A stretch of 64,000 nt of DNA from Bacteroidaceae bacterium. Its GTDB lineage: Bacteria; Bacteroidota; Bacteroidia; Bacteroidales; Bacteroidaceae. The notes below the pieces were generated by a model. The model made no database searches, was not told the DNA's origin, and saw nothing but the letters and a program-made list of their open reading frames with translations. Positions 35,194-46,651 of the stretch are shown in pieces (the stretch's first letter is position 1; each line of letters starts with the position of its first letter). Made by a program: the position numbers and the translations under genes. Where the stretch lies: positions 50,705 to 114,704 of the forward strand of contig JAEEGS010000009.1 of assembly GCA_016280445.1 (NCBI GenBank), given 5' to 3'.

Positions 35194-35736
35194 ATGAAAA
35201 GAGTTAAGTGTCCAAAATGTGATAACTACACTGTTTTCGACGAAACCAAATATGCTGATGGACAATCCTTGATTTTTGTGTGCGAACACTGCAAGAAGGA
35301 ATTCGGCATCCGCATCGGAAAATCAAAATTGTCCAACAAGCATGAGGAGAAAACGCTTGACGAACAAGCCTATAGCCAAGATTTCGGAAGCATTGTTGTG
35401 GTGGAGAACCGCTTCGCTTTCAAACAGGTGATTCCGTTAGACTTTGGAGAGAATGAATTTGGGCGTTACATTCGAGGAACGAACATCAATAAGCCTATTG
35501 ACACACGCGACCCCAGCATTGACACCTTTCATTGTGCCATTACCGTGAGGCGAAATAAAAAAGGTAAGTTGCAATACATCCTGCGCGATGCACCCAGCGA
35601 CACGGGCACCTTTTACATGAATGAAATTCTGCGCGATGCCGACCGTATCAATCTGGAAGATGGTGCCATTATCACCATCGGGGCAACAACCTTGATTCTG
35701 CGCACTGCCGCAGAAACTCACCTTGAAAACTCTTGA
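35194..35736 (+). CDS. FHA-domain protein with N-terminal zinc ribbon
   Basis: A 180-residue cytoplasmic protein. Cys6, Cys9, Cys30 and Cys33 (CPKC and CEHC) form a zinc ribbon of the prokaryotic MJ0042 type. Residues about 85-170 are an FHA domain (EFGRYIRG; DPSIDTFHCAITVRR; SDTGTFYMNE), the fold that binds phosphothreonine. The usual SRxH is DTFH here, so the phosphate-contacting Ser is changed. It begins six bases after the HU-SPOR gene and is probably its operon partner. No Ser/Thr kinase gene is in the window. Confidence 0.85.
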   Translation: MKRVKCPKCDNYTVFDETKYADGQSLIFVCEHCKKEFGIRIGKSKLSNKHEEKTLDEQAYSQDFGSIVVVENRFAFKQVIPLDFGENEFGRYIRGTNINKPIDTRDPSIDTFHCAITVRRNKKGKLQYILRDAPSDTGTFYMNEILRDADRINLEDGAIITIGATTLILRTAAETHLENS

Positions 35737-35830
35737 GTATTTTCCCGCCTACATCTGACTGGAAGAGAAATATATCAAAAGCGGAACGGAAACAATATAG
35801 AACTATACAGAATGGAAAACATCAGTGAAT

Positions 35831-36739
35831 ATGATGATTAAAGGAACTACTATCACACGTGAGCATGCCCAGGGTTTCTTCTTTTCCTCCTATCAAGGGA
35901 AATATAACATCATGGACAATCTTGAAGAAAAGGGCGAACCCATCATCCATGCAAGAGATGATTTTTACAATTCTGAGTATGTCTATGTAACGATTGTGTT
36001 CAGAGGCACACTCCACATCGTCATTGGCGGTACAGAAATCGAGGTCAGAGCTAATCAATATCTTGTGGTGATGCCTTGCATGAGTTTGGTTGTGAAAGAA
36101 TCGAAATGTATCTTCTGTTCCTCTTTCGTGCCGAATTACATCATATCTGAAATCTTTGACCGGACAGCCATTGGCAAGAAGTTGCAAATCCAAGCCTTTG
36201 AGTTCCGTCATCTCAACCTCTCACCTGAACTCACGGAGCAACTGCTCCAATCATATTTGCGCACGAAACAAGAAATGTTGCGACCTGATTATCCCATGAA
36301 GGAGATTGTGTTGCGATCCTATAAAAGTGCAGGTCTTGCCACTTTGTATTCCCACATCACTCCGGAAAGCATCATCAGCCATGTGACGAATGGCCGGCAA
36401 TACAAACTCTTCACCCAATTCCTCAAAATGCTCCATGAAGAGCATAAGCGTGAACGCTCTGTACAGTATTATGCTCAGAAGATGCAGATAACGCCTAAAT
36501 ATCTCTCAACCATTGTGTACAATTTCACAGGCCTCACAGCATCTCAAGTCATTGACCAGGATGTAATCTTTTCCATCAAGCAGGCGCTCTACACGAACGA
36601 ACACAACATCAAGTCCATCAGTGCTGAGTTCAATTTTCCAAGTCAGAGTTTCTTTGGACGCTACTTCAAACGCATCACAGGCTTTTCGCCCAATGGGTAT
36701 ATCAAGCAGCATAATATCAAGTCCATCAACTTTGTATAA
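35831..36739 (+). CDS. AraC-family transcriptional regulator (first of tandem pair)
   Basis: A 302-residue regulator. The N-terminal cupin-like sensor (about 1-150) carries no named ligand motif. The C-terminal AraC domain has two helix-turn-helices (VQYYAQKMQITPKYLSTIV and IKSISAEFNFPSQSFFGRYFKR ending in GFSP). ATG 35831 is used; a GTG lies two codons earlier. The effector is unknown. It is followed 24 bases later by a second AraC gene that is similar in layout. Confidence 0.85.
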   Translation: MMIKGTTITREHAQGFFFSSYQGKYNIMDNLEEKGEPIIHARDDFYNSEYVYVTIVFRGTLHIVIGGTEIEVRANQYLVVMPCMSLVVKESKCIFCSSFVPNYIISEIFDRTAIGKKLQIQAFEFRHLNLSPELTEQLLQSYLRTKQEMLRPDYPMKEIVLRSYKSAGLATLYSHITPESIISHVTNGRQYKLFTQFLKMLHEEHKRERSVQYYAQKMQITPKYLSTIVYNFTGLTASQVIDQDVIFSIKQALYTNEHNIKSISAEFNFPSQSFFGRYFKRITGFSPNGYIKQHNIKSINFV

Positions 36740-36763
36740 AAACAACCAGATACCATCATAGCT

Positions 36764-37702
36764 ATGAGTTCAACAACACCAACTTCGACTGAGAACTATA
36801 ACATACGATATGTGGAGTATGTCGATATTTTCACATCAGAAGACATCGTCCCATCTGCTTCACTCTCCAATCAATTATTGCTTTTCGACAATTTCGATGG
36901 TATCAATCCACTTGAGAAGCGGCCCGAAGGTGAGGGCATCAAAGTCTACCAAAAATTATACGTCTACATTACCAGAGGTAGCGTCACCATCACCATCAAC
37001 GGCAAAGAGGAGTCTCTTACCGCTCCCTCCCTCATCAGCATCATGCCTGAAAACACCAATCATATCAAAGAGTCCAGTCCCGACGTACAATTCTTCATGT
37101 TTGTTGTGTACCCTAAATTTGCCAATAGACTCTATGTCGATATGGGGCTTACGTACAGTAATGCCCAACTTTCTCTGAAACATTTCGTTTCCTCGCTGAC
37201 AGAAGAGCAGATGAACCGCACACTCAAGATTTATTTGGACATCAAGAAAGACCTGCTTTCCCCTGATTACGAATACAAAGAAGTTTTTGTGCGGAGCCTA
37301 CTTGCTGCTCTTGTCGTCGAAAACATCCAAATACATCGATACAATCCGATGCCACTTCATGGCGATAGCAACTCACGCCAATATGACATCTATTGTCGCT
37401 ATCTCACTCTCCTCAACAAACACTCAATCGAGCATCGTACTGTTCAGTATTACGCTGACCTCCTCAATATATCCAGCAAATACCTCTCCTTCGTTTGTAA
37501 CAGTTACAGCAAGAAAAATGCCTCCACATGGATTGACAATTCTGTGATTCAGAAAGCTAAGGCTCTCATGCTCGTACATCATTATTCCCTCAAACAAACC
37601 AGCGAGGCTCTCCACTTCCCTACTGTTAGCAGTTTCAGCCGTTTTTTCAAACGCGTCACTCATACCACTCCTAAAGAATTTCTCAAGACAATAGGTAACT
37701 AA
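36764..37702 (+). CDS. AraC-family transcriptional regulator (second of tandem pair)
   Basis: A 312-residue paralogue of the preceding protein. The sensor half contains LYVYITRGSVTITINGKEE, matching the VTIVFRGTLHIVIGGTEIE strand pair of its neighbour. The C-terminal half has VQYYADLLNISSKYLSFVC and SSFSRFFKRVTHTTPKEF. The strand order and length agree, so the two probably arose by duplication. NhaA begins 13 bases after the stop, so all three may be one transcript. Confidence 0.85.
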   Translation: MSSTTPTSTENYNIRYVEYVDIFTSEDIVPSASLSNQLLLFDNFDGINPLEKRPEGEGIKVYQKLYVYITRGSVTITINGKEESLTAPSLISIMPENTNHIKESSPDVQFFMFVVYPKFANRLYVDMGLTYSNAQLSLKHFVSSLTEEQMNRTLKIYLDIKKDLLSPDYEYKEVFVRSLLAALVVENIQIHRYNPMPLHGDSNSRQYDIYCRYLTLLNKHSIEHRTVQYYADLLNISSKYLSFVCNSYSKKNASTWIDNSVIQKAKALMLVHHYSLKQTSEALHFPTVSSFSRFFKRVTHTTPKEFLKTIGN

Positions 37703-37715
37703 AATATTACACGAC

Positions 37716-39134
37716 ATGCGACTTATACCACTCTACAAATGGAACAAAGGGCTTCACTCCATGAAACTTTCAGGGGTTAACTTCATGAGCCAGCCTTGGG
37801 CTGGCGGTGTCACCCTGCTTGTGTGCGTCATCATTGCCATGCTACTCGCCAACTTGCCCATTACAGCACATTTTTATCATGAGTTTCTGGAGACAAGCCT
37901 TTCCATGACAATCAGCAATGAGGCCTTCTCCATCAGTTTTCCACAAGACATGACTGTTGAGAAGTTCATTAACGACATTCTCATGGTCGTTTTCTTTTTC
38001 ACCGTTGGACTTGAAATCAAGCGAGAAGTGGTGTGCGGAGAGTTGTCCAGCGTGAAGAAAGCGCTTCTGCCTGTCATTGCCGCTGCTGGTGGTATGGCTA
38101 TTCCAGCACTTTTCTACCTGCTGTTCAATGCCGGTACTTCTACTGCTGGAGGTTGGGGTATTCCTACTGCCACTGATATTGCTTTTGCCGTTGGCATCAT
38201 GTCCATTTTGGGCAACAAGGTGCCTGTCTCGCTCAAGATTTTCCTGACGGCACTGGCAATTGCCGATGACCTTGGAGCCATCCTCGTTGTAGCATTCTTC
38301 TATGGTGGTGACATCGATATGCCTTTGCTTTTCATTGCCATCCTCCTGCTTGCTTGTATCTTTGCCATGAACAAACTCGGCGAGAAGCGAATGATGTACT
38401 ACCTCATTCCCGCCATTGTCGTGTGGTTCCTCTTCTACTACTCCGGCATACACTCCACCATGTCGGGTGTGGTGATGGCATTCATGATTCCGATGGATGC
38501 GCGTTTCAGTCGCTCCTACCTCAACCGAAGCAACAGAAAGTATCTCACACGCATCATACGATATGACGATGATGAGTTTGAGCAAGGAGTCCCCTTCCCT
38601 AACGGACCTCAGCGTCATTGCCTTCGTCGCATGAGTTATATCAACAACAACTCCATCGGTATGTCCTATCGTCTGGAGCATGCGCTCAACCCATGGGTCA
38701 ACTTCCTCATCATGCCCATCTTTGCCTTAGCCAATGCGGGTGTGGTCATTCCTGATATCAGTTTCTTCAACATCTTCCAGGCTTTGCCTCTTGAAAATGT
38801 CGGATTTGTCGGTATGGGCATCTTCTTCGGACTCCTGCTTGGCAAGCCCATCGGTATCACCCTCGCCTCTTTCATCGCTATCAAGTGTAAAGTGGGTGCT
38901 ATGCCTGAGGGAGCATCGTGGAAAATGCTTTTTGCCGTTGCCTGTCTTGGTGGTATCGGTTTCACCATGGCCATTTTTGTTGACACTCTTTCTTTTGGCG
39001 AACTTGATCCAGCCACCACAGAGATGCTTCGTTCTTCAGGTAAGATTGCCGTTCTTCTCGGTTCTCTCTGTGCGGGAATCTTAGGTTCCATCCTCATTTC
39101 CCTCTTCAGCAAGATGGAGCATCGCACCGCTTAA
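37716..39134 (+). CDS. nhaA: Na+/H+ antiporter NhaA
   Basis: Exports sodium in exchange for protons across the inner membrane. The 472 residues give 12 TM helices. The paired Asp residues of the ion site lie in LAIADDLGAILVVAFF near residue 185, and GWGIPTATDIAFAVGIMSIL is the family-typical helix IV region. A hydrophilic loop of about 50 residues (RFSRSYLNRSNRKYL to NNNSIGMSYRLEHALNPW) sits between helices VIII and IX and makes it longer than the E. coli protein (388). A terminator follows at 39154-39188. Confidence 0.95.
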   Translation: MRLIPLYKWNKGLHSMKLSGVNFMSQPWAGGVTLLVCVIIAMLLANLPITAHFYHEFLETSLSMTISNEAFSISFPQDMTVEKFINDILMVVFFFTVGLEIKREVVCGELSSVKKALLPVIAAAGGMAIPALFYLLFNAGTSTAGGWGIPTATDIAFAVGIMSILGNKVPVSLKIFLTALAIADDLGAILVVAFFYGGDIDMPLLFIAILLLACIFAMNKLGEKRMMYYLIPAIVVWFLFYYSGIHSTMSGVVMAFMIPMDARFSRSYLNRSNRKYLTRIIRYDDDEFEQGVPFPNGPQRHCLRRMSYINNNSIGMSYRLEHALNPWVNFLIMPIFALANAGVVIPDISFFNIFQALPLENVGFVGMGIFFGLLLGKPIGITLASFIAIKCKVGAMPEGASWKMLFAVACLGGIGFTMAIFVDTLSFGELDPATTEMLRSSGKIAVLLGSLCAGILGSILISLFSKMEHRTA

Positions 39135-39153
39135 TTTCTATACAAAAGCATAT

Positions 39154-39188
39154 AAAAAGGACGCGTCAAATCTGGCGCGTCCTTTTTT
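39154..39188. terminator. Terminator between nhaA and the GH2 gene
   Basis: A perfect 12-bp stem, 39154-39165 with 39176-39187, has A residues on the left arm and T residues on the right, so it may serve both converging genes. Confidence 0.88.
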
Positions 39189-39207
39189 TTATTGTTGATA
39201 TCACCGC

Positions 39208-42423
<3,216 letters not shown>

Positions 42424-42449
42424 TTATGGTTAATGAAATATTTTGGTGA

Positions 42450-42457
42450 CAAATTTA
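42450..42457 (-). promoter_or_regulatory. Predicted -7 box for the GH2 gene
   Basis: Minus-strand TAAATTTG, 47 bases before the start. It lies back to back with the divergent box at 42578-42585. Confidence 0.55.
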
Positions 42458-42577
42458 GAGAAAAATTCTGCACTCTTCATCATAAAGAAGCAAAAAACTT
42501 TCATCATTCAGACATTTTTCCTCTCTGGAAAAATCATTTTTCCTGATTATGCCACGATATAAATGGATTTTTTTGCC

Positions 42578-42585
42578 TAAATTTG
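42578..42585 (+). promoter_or_regulatory. -7 box that sets the start of the AddB-type gene
   Basis: TAAATTTG lies inside the longest open frame, which begins at 42549. Transcription would start near 42591, so ATG 42612 is taken as the start. Confidence 0.55.
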
Positions 42586-42611
42586 CCGAAGAATCTACGA
42601 CTGGCAACGAT

Positions 42612-45600
42612 ATGACTCCATTTCTGAAAATTGTAGCAGACGACCTCTATAAGAAACTGGGTGGCGATTTTGAGCAGACAACCATCATCTTCCCCAACAA
42701 ACGCGCCTCCTTGTTCTTCAACCAATATCTGTGGGAAAATGCGGATGGACGTACAATGTGGACTCCTGAATACACCACCATCAGCGAGTTGTTTTCCTCC
42801 TTGTCCGACTACACCGTGGCCGACTCCATTCTGCTGGTTGTGAAACTCTGGGAGGTGTATCAGCAGAAGATGCAACCCACCAAGTCATTTGACCAGTTGT
42901 ACGGACTGATGGAGACAATGCTCAGCGACTTTCAGGACATCGACAACAACATGGTGGACGTGTCGAAATTATTTCTGAACATTGCCGACTTGAAAGAACT
43001 CACCGATTTCTCATTTCTGGAAAAGGAACAACGTGAAGCCATTGAACAATTCTTCGGAAAATTCTTTACGGACAACAATGGGAAAACGCCCCTGAAACAC
43101 CACTTCAAAACGCTCTGGAACCATCTGCAGGACATTTACGAGACCTATCGGAAAGAACTCATGGATACAAAAGATGGAGAGCCGATGGTGTATGAGGGAA
43201 TGATGAAGCGGTTGGTGATTGAAACCTTGACAGGGAAAGACGAAGAAGATAGGCGGAAGGCAGACGGCAGACTCTCGACACAAACCTACGTGATAGTAGG
43301 CTTCAACGTGCTGAACAAGACAGAGATGGAACTCTTCCGCTACCTCAAGCAACACCGTCATGCCATGTTCTACTGGGATTATGACAAGTCCTACATAAAG
43401 CATGGTGGAAATGGCATCCTCAGCAAATACGAGGCTGGACAGTTTATCGAGGAAAACATACGCCATTTGGGCGATGAGTTGAAAGGAGAAGACTTCTTCC
43501 AGAACATGTGTACTCCCAAACACATCACCTTCATTCAATCTCCCACCGAAAATGCCCAAACACGCCACATCGCTCCATGGATAAAAGATAATGTCCATTC
43601 TGACGAGCCACAAACAGAATCTGCCGTGATTCTGTGCAATGAAAGTCTTTTACAACCCGTGTTGCACAGCATTCCAACCACTGATACAAACGAAGAGCGT
43701 CCCGTGAATGTCACCATGGGTTACCCGCTTACCGACACACCTGCCTTCTCGCTCGTATACACTCTGCTTGAACTGCAAATGCATGGCCACACACATGGCA
43801 GCACATGGAGATACAAATATGTGGCTGCCGTGTTGAAGCACCCCTTCATACAAAAACTGCTGGGAGAGAAAAGTCATCAGAAACTACAAGAACTCGCCAA
43901 CAAAAAAATACTCTTTCCAAACAAAGAGCATTTCTCTGACGACCCCATTATGCAGCGCATCTTCACGCCAGTGACAGGCCAAGGGCTCACATCCTATTTG
44001 TCCGACATCATCTCGATAGTTGGACATTGCTATCAGGATGCTTTTGTCAGTCATGACTTCACGTTGCAAATTCATAAAGAAAGCCTGTTTGTGACATACA
44101 CGCTCGCGAACCGTGTGGCCACACTGCAAGAAACACATACAGCACTCCATGTAAGTGATGAGATGCTCTCAAGGCTTCTGCAGCAACTCATGCGTCAAGC
44201 CACAATTCCTTTCCATGGCGAACCAGCCATCGGACTACAAGTGATGGGACTGCTTGAGACCCGCAATCTCGATTTCCGCAACGTCATCATGCTTTCCGTC
44301 AACGAGGGCCAACTGCCAAAGGGCGACAAACGTGCCTCGCTCATCCCCTACACGCTCCGTGCAGCTTATGGCATGACTACCATCGAACGAGAAGTCAGCC
44401 TCTACGCATATTATTATTACCGGCTGCTCCAACGTGCCCAACACATCACCCTCCTCTACAACACCAGCACCGATGGCATCGGGGCCGGAAAAGGCGAAAT
44501 GTCACGCTTCATGCTCCAGACCCTTGTGGAGAAAAATGAACTATTCGCTCACGGACAAGACATCCATCTCAGAGCCTTCACAGCTGCCAGCGAAACAACT
44601 GCACCGCCGCCCATCAACGTAAAAAAGGATGAAGATGTCATGCTTCGTCTTCACCAACGTTTCACATCTCCTAAGATACTCTCCCCGTCAGCGCTTATCA
44701 CTTACATCAAGTGTCCTCTCCAGTTCTATTTCAACTACGTGGAAGGTATTCGTCCTCCGAAAGATCTCTCCGATGACATTGACAGTCCTCTCTTTGGCAC
44801 CATTTTCCATGATGCCATCCGCCACTTATATCTCCCATGGGAAGGTCACACAATCTCCAGCAGCGATGTACGTGCATTGGCACAAAATGGAGACCTCATC
44901 CTTCGAACCATCAATAATGCCATTGCTGTCAACCTTTTCAGTCAACCGGAAACCGACCCACAAGGGAATCCCGTCAACTACGACCAACTCCCGCTCAATG
45001 GCACACAACTCATCAATCGATATGTCATCACACAATTCATTCTCAACCAACTTCAGGCCGATGCCACAATCGCAGAACAACTCGAAGCAGAAGGAGGACA
45101 TTGGGAAATTGTAAGTCAAGAGAAATCTTACACCACGCAAATTTCAACGGCCAACATTCTATTGTCAGACCTCCAACTTGGTGGCATCATTGACCGTCTC
45201 GACTTGCTTGTTTCACCTCAAGGAAGCCGACTTCGTATCGTTGACTACAAGACAAGCAGTAAACCACACACCGCCAACACCCTTGAAGATCTCTTCAATT
45301 CCGACACCTGCACCAACAATTACCACATTTTCCAGGTTCTCTACTACTGCCACGTGCTCACCAGTCAACTCTCAGCCGTCAATTCTCACCAGTCAACTCC
45401 TATCGTTCCTGCACTCATGTATTGTGCAAAAAATACGGTGTCTCCCAGTGGTATCGTCAAACTCTCCCCTGCTGAACACGCCAGGAAAACAGAAATAGAA
45501 GATTACCGAGAACAATATGAAAACGACTTCAATCTGTTGCTTACCACGCTGATTGACGACATCTTCACACCTTACGATGAAGAAACCTCGCGTGGTACTT

Positions 45601-45674
45601 TCACTCAAAGCACCAATCTCCAACATTGTACCCATTGCGACTTCATCACGCTCTGTCAACGCCGCCCCTCCTAA
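42612..45674 (+). CDS. AddB-type PD-(D/E)XK exonuclease
   Basis: A 1020-residue protein of the AddB/RexB type that works with an AddA helicase-nuclease in double-strand-break repair. The N-terminus (TTIIFPNKRASLFFNQYLW) has a helicase-like fold with no Walker A. The C-terminal RecB-type nuclease has LRIVDYKTSS near residue 875, with the catalytic Asp and Lys. A four-cysteine iron-sulfur staple is formed by Cys701 in IKCPLQFYF and the CTHCDFITLC group near 1005. No AddA gene is in the window. A 14-bp DNA repeat lies inside the nuclease region (45357-45398). Confidence 0.87.
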   Translation: MTPFLKIVADDLYKKLGGDFEQTTIIFPNKRASLFFNQYLWENADGRTMWTPEYTTISELFSSLSDYTVADSILLVVKLWEVYQQKMQPTKSFDQLYGLMETMLSDFQDIDNNMVDVSKLFLNIADLKELTDFSFLEKEQREAIEQFFGKFFTDNNGKTPLKHHFKTLWNHLQDIYETYRKELMDTKDGEPMVYEGMMKRLVIETLTGKDEEDRRKADGRLSTQTYVIVGFNVLNKTEMELFRYLKQHRHAMFYWDYDKSYIKHGGNGILSKYEAGQFIEENIRHLGDELKGEDFFQNMCTPKHITFIQSPTENAQTRHIAPWIKDNVHSDEPQTESAVILCNESLLQPVLHSIPTTDTNEERPVNVTMGYPLTDTPAFSLVYTLLELQMHGHTHGSTWRYKYVAAVLKHPFIQKLLGEKSHQKLQELANKKILFPNKEHFSDDPIMQRIFTPVTGQGLTSYLSDIISIVGHCYQDAFVSHDFTLQIHKESLFVTYTLANRVATLQETHTALHVSDEMLSRLLQQLMRQATIPFHGEPAIGLQVMGLLETRNLDFRNVIMLSVNEGQLPKGDKRASLIPYTLRAAYGMTTIEREVSLYAYYYYRLLQRAQHITLLYNTSTDGIGAGKGEMSRFMLQTLVEKNELFAHGQDIHLRAFTAASETTAPPPINVKKDEDVMLRLHQRFTSPKILSPSALITYIKCPLQFYFNYVEGIRPPKDLSDDIDSPLFGTIFHDAIRHLYLPWEGHTISSSDVRALAQNGDLILRTINNAIAVNLFSQPETDPQGNPVNYDQLPLNGTQLINRYVITQFILNQLQADATIAEQLEAEGGHWEIVSQEKSYTTQISTANILLSDLQLGGIIDRLDLLVSPQGSRLRIVDYKTSSKPHTANTLEDLFNSDTCTNNYHIFQVLYYCHVLTSQLSAVNSHQSTPIVPALMYCAKNTVSPSGIVKLSPAEHARKTEIEDYREQYENDFNLLLTTLIDDIFTPYDEETSRGTFTQSTNLQHCTHCDFITLCQRRPS
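45357..45398. repeat. Three 14-bp tandem repeats inside the AddB-type gene
   Basis: Units 45357-45370, 45371-45384 and 45385-45398: the first and third are identical (CTCACCAGTCAACT) and the middle differs at three bases. Because 14 is not a multiple of three, the repeat is read in different frames and encodes unlike residues (LTSQL, SAVNS, HQST). Confidence 0.75.
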
Positions 45675-45696
45675 CTTCAATCCTTCAATTCACCCT

Positions 45697-46611
45697 ATGC
45701 TTCCTTTTGACATACATATTCTTGGTTGTGGTGCAGCGCTTCCCACGCCACGTCGACTCAGTTCTGCGCAAGTTGTCAACATACGTCAGAAACTCTTCCT
45801 GCTCGATTGTGCTGAAGGTACACAAATGGCACTTCGACGCACTCACCTCAACCTCTCACGTCTGCAAGCCATCCTTCTCACCCATCTTCATGGTGACCAT
45901 GTGTTTGGACTTCTCGGACTTCTCTCCACTCTTGGACTGTTAGGGCGTAATCAAGAACTCCATATCTATGGACCCAAAGACCTCCAACGTGTCTTCCAAC
46001 CCCAAATAGATTATTTCTGTGCCGAATCTCCCTATCCCATCATCCTTCACGAGACGGATGCCAAAACACCGCAAATCATCTACGAAGATCGTTCTCTCAC
46101 CATCTCTACCATTCCCCTCCACCATCGCATTCCCTGCCAAGGCTATCTCCTTCGCGAAAAACCGACACTCCCGCACATCCGTCGAGAAACCATTGACTAC
46201 TACAAGATTCCCATCTCCCAAATCAACAACATCAAGGCAGGTATGGATTGGATAACTCCCGACGGAGAAACTATTCCCAACCAACGACTCACCACACCTG
46301 CCGACCCTGTGCGTTCTTATGCCTACTGTACCGACACCTCCTATCATCCCGATATCATTCCCCACATTCAGGGTGTCACTTGCCTCTACCACGAAGCCAC
46401 CTTCGCGCAAGAACACGCACTTCTCGCCAAGCAAACCCATCACAGCACAGCCGCACAAGCCGCACAAATCGCTCGTGATGCAAAAGCCCACAAACTCATC
46501 ATCGGACACTACTCCTCACGCTACCAAACAGAAGTGCCCCTTCTAGAAGAGGCACAACAGATTTTTCCTTCCACCATCCTTGCTCAAGACGGTATGAAAA
46601 TAGTTCTTTAG
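45697..46611 (+). CDS. rnz: Ribonuclease Z
   Basis: Endonuclease that matures tRNA 3' ends. The 304 residues from MLPFDIHILG show the zinc-binding THLHGDH motif at 62-68, further ligands in YCTDTSYHPD and the histidines of HEATF and GHYSSRY, all characteristic of short-form tRNase Z. The open frame continues 48 codons upstream inside the AddB gene, but that part is not family-like, so ATG 45697, 22 bases after the AddB stop, is chosen. It converges on the MORN-GH25 gene with no clear terminator. Confidence 0.92.
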   Translation: MLPFDIHILGCGAALPTPRRLSSAQVVNIRQKLFLLDCAEGTQMALRRTHLNLSRLQAILLTHLHGDHVFGLLGLLSTLGLLGRNQELHIYGPKDLQRVFQPQIDYFCAESPYPIILHETDAKTPQIIYEDRSLTISTIPLHHRIPCQGYLLREKPTLPHIRRETIDYYKIPISQINNIKAGMDWITPDGETIPNQRLTTPADPVRSYAYCTDTSYHPDIIPHIQGVTCLYHEATFAQEHALLAKQTHHSTAAQAAQIARDAKAHKLIIGHYSSRYQTEVPLLEEAQQIFPSTILAQDGMKIVL

Positions 46612-46651
46612 GGAAACGTTTTGAGAAGATAGTGAGGGGTTACAGGGAAAA

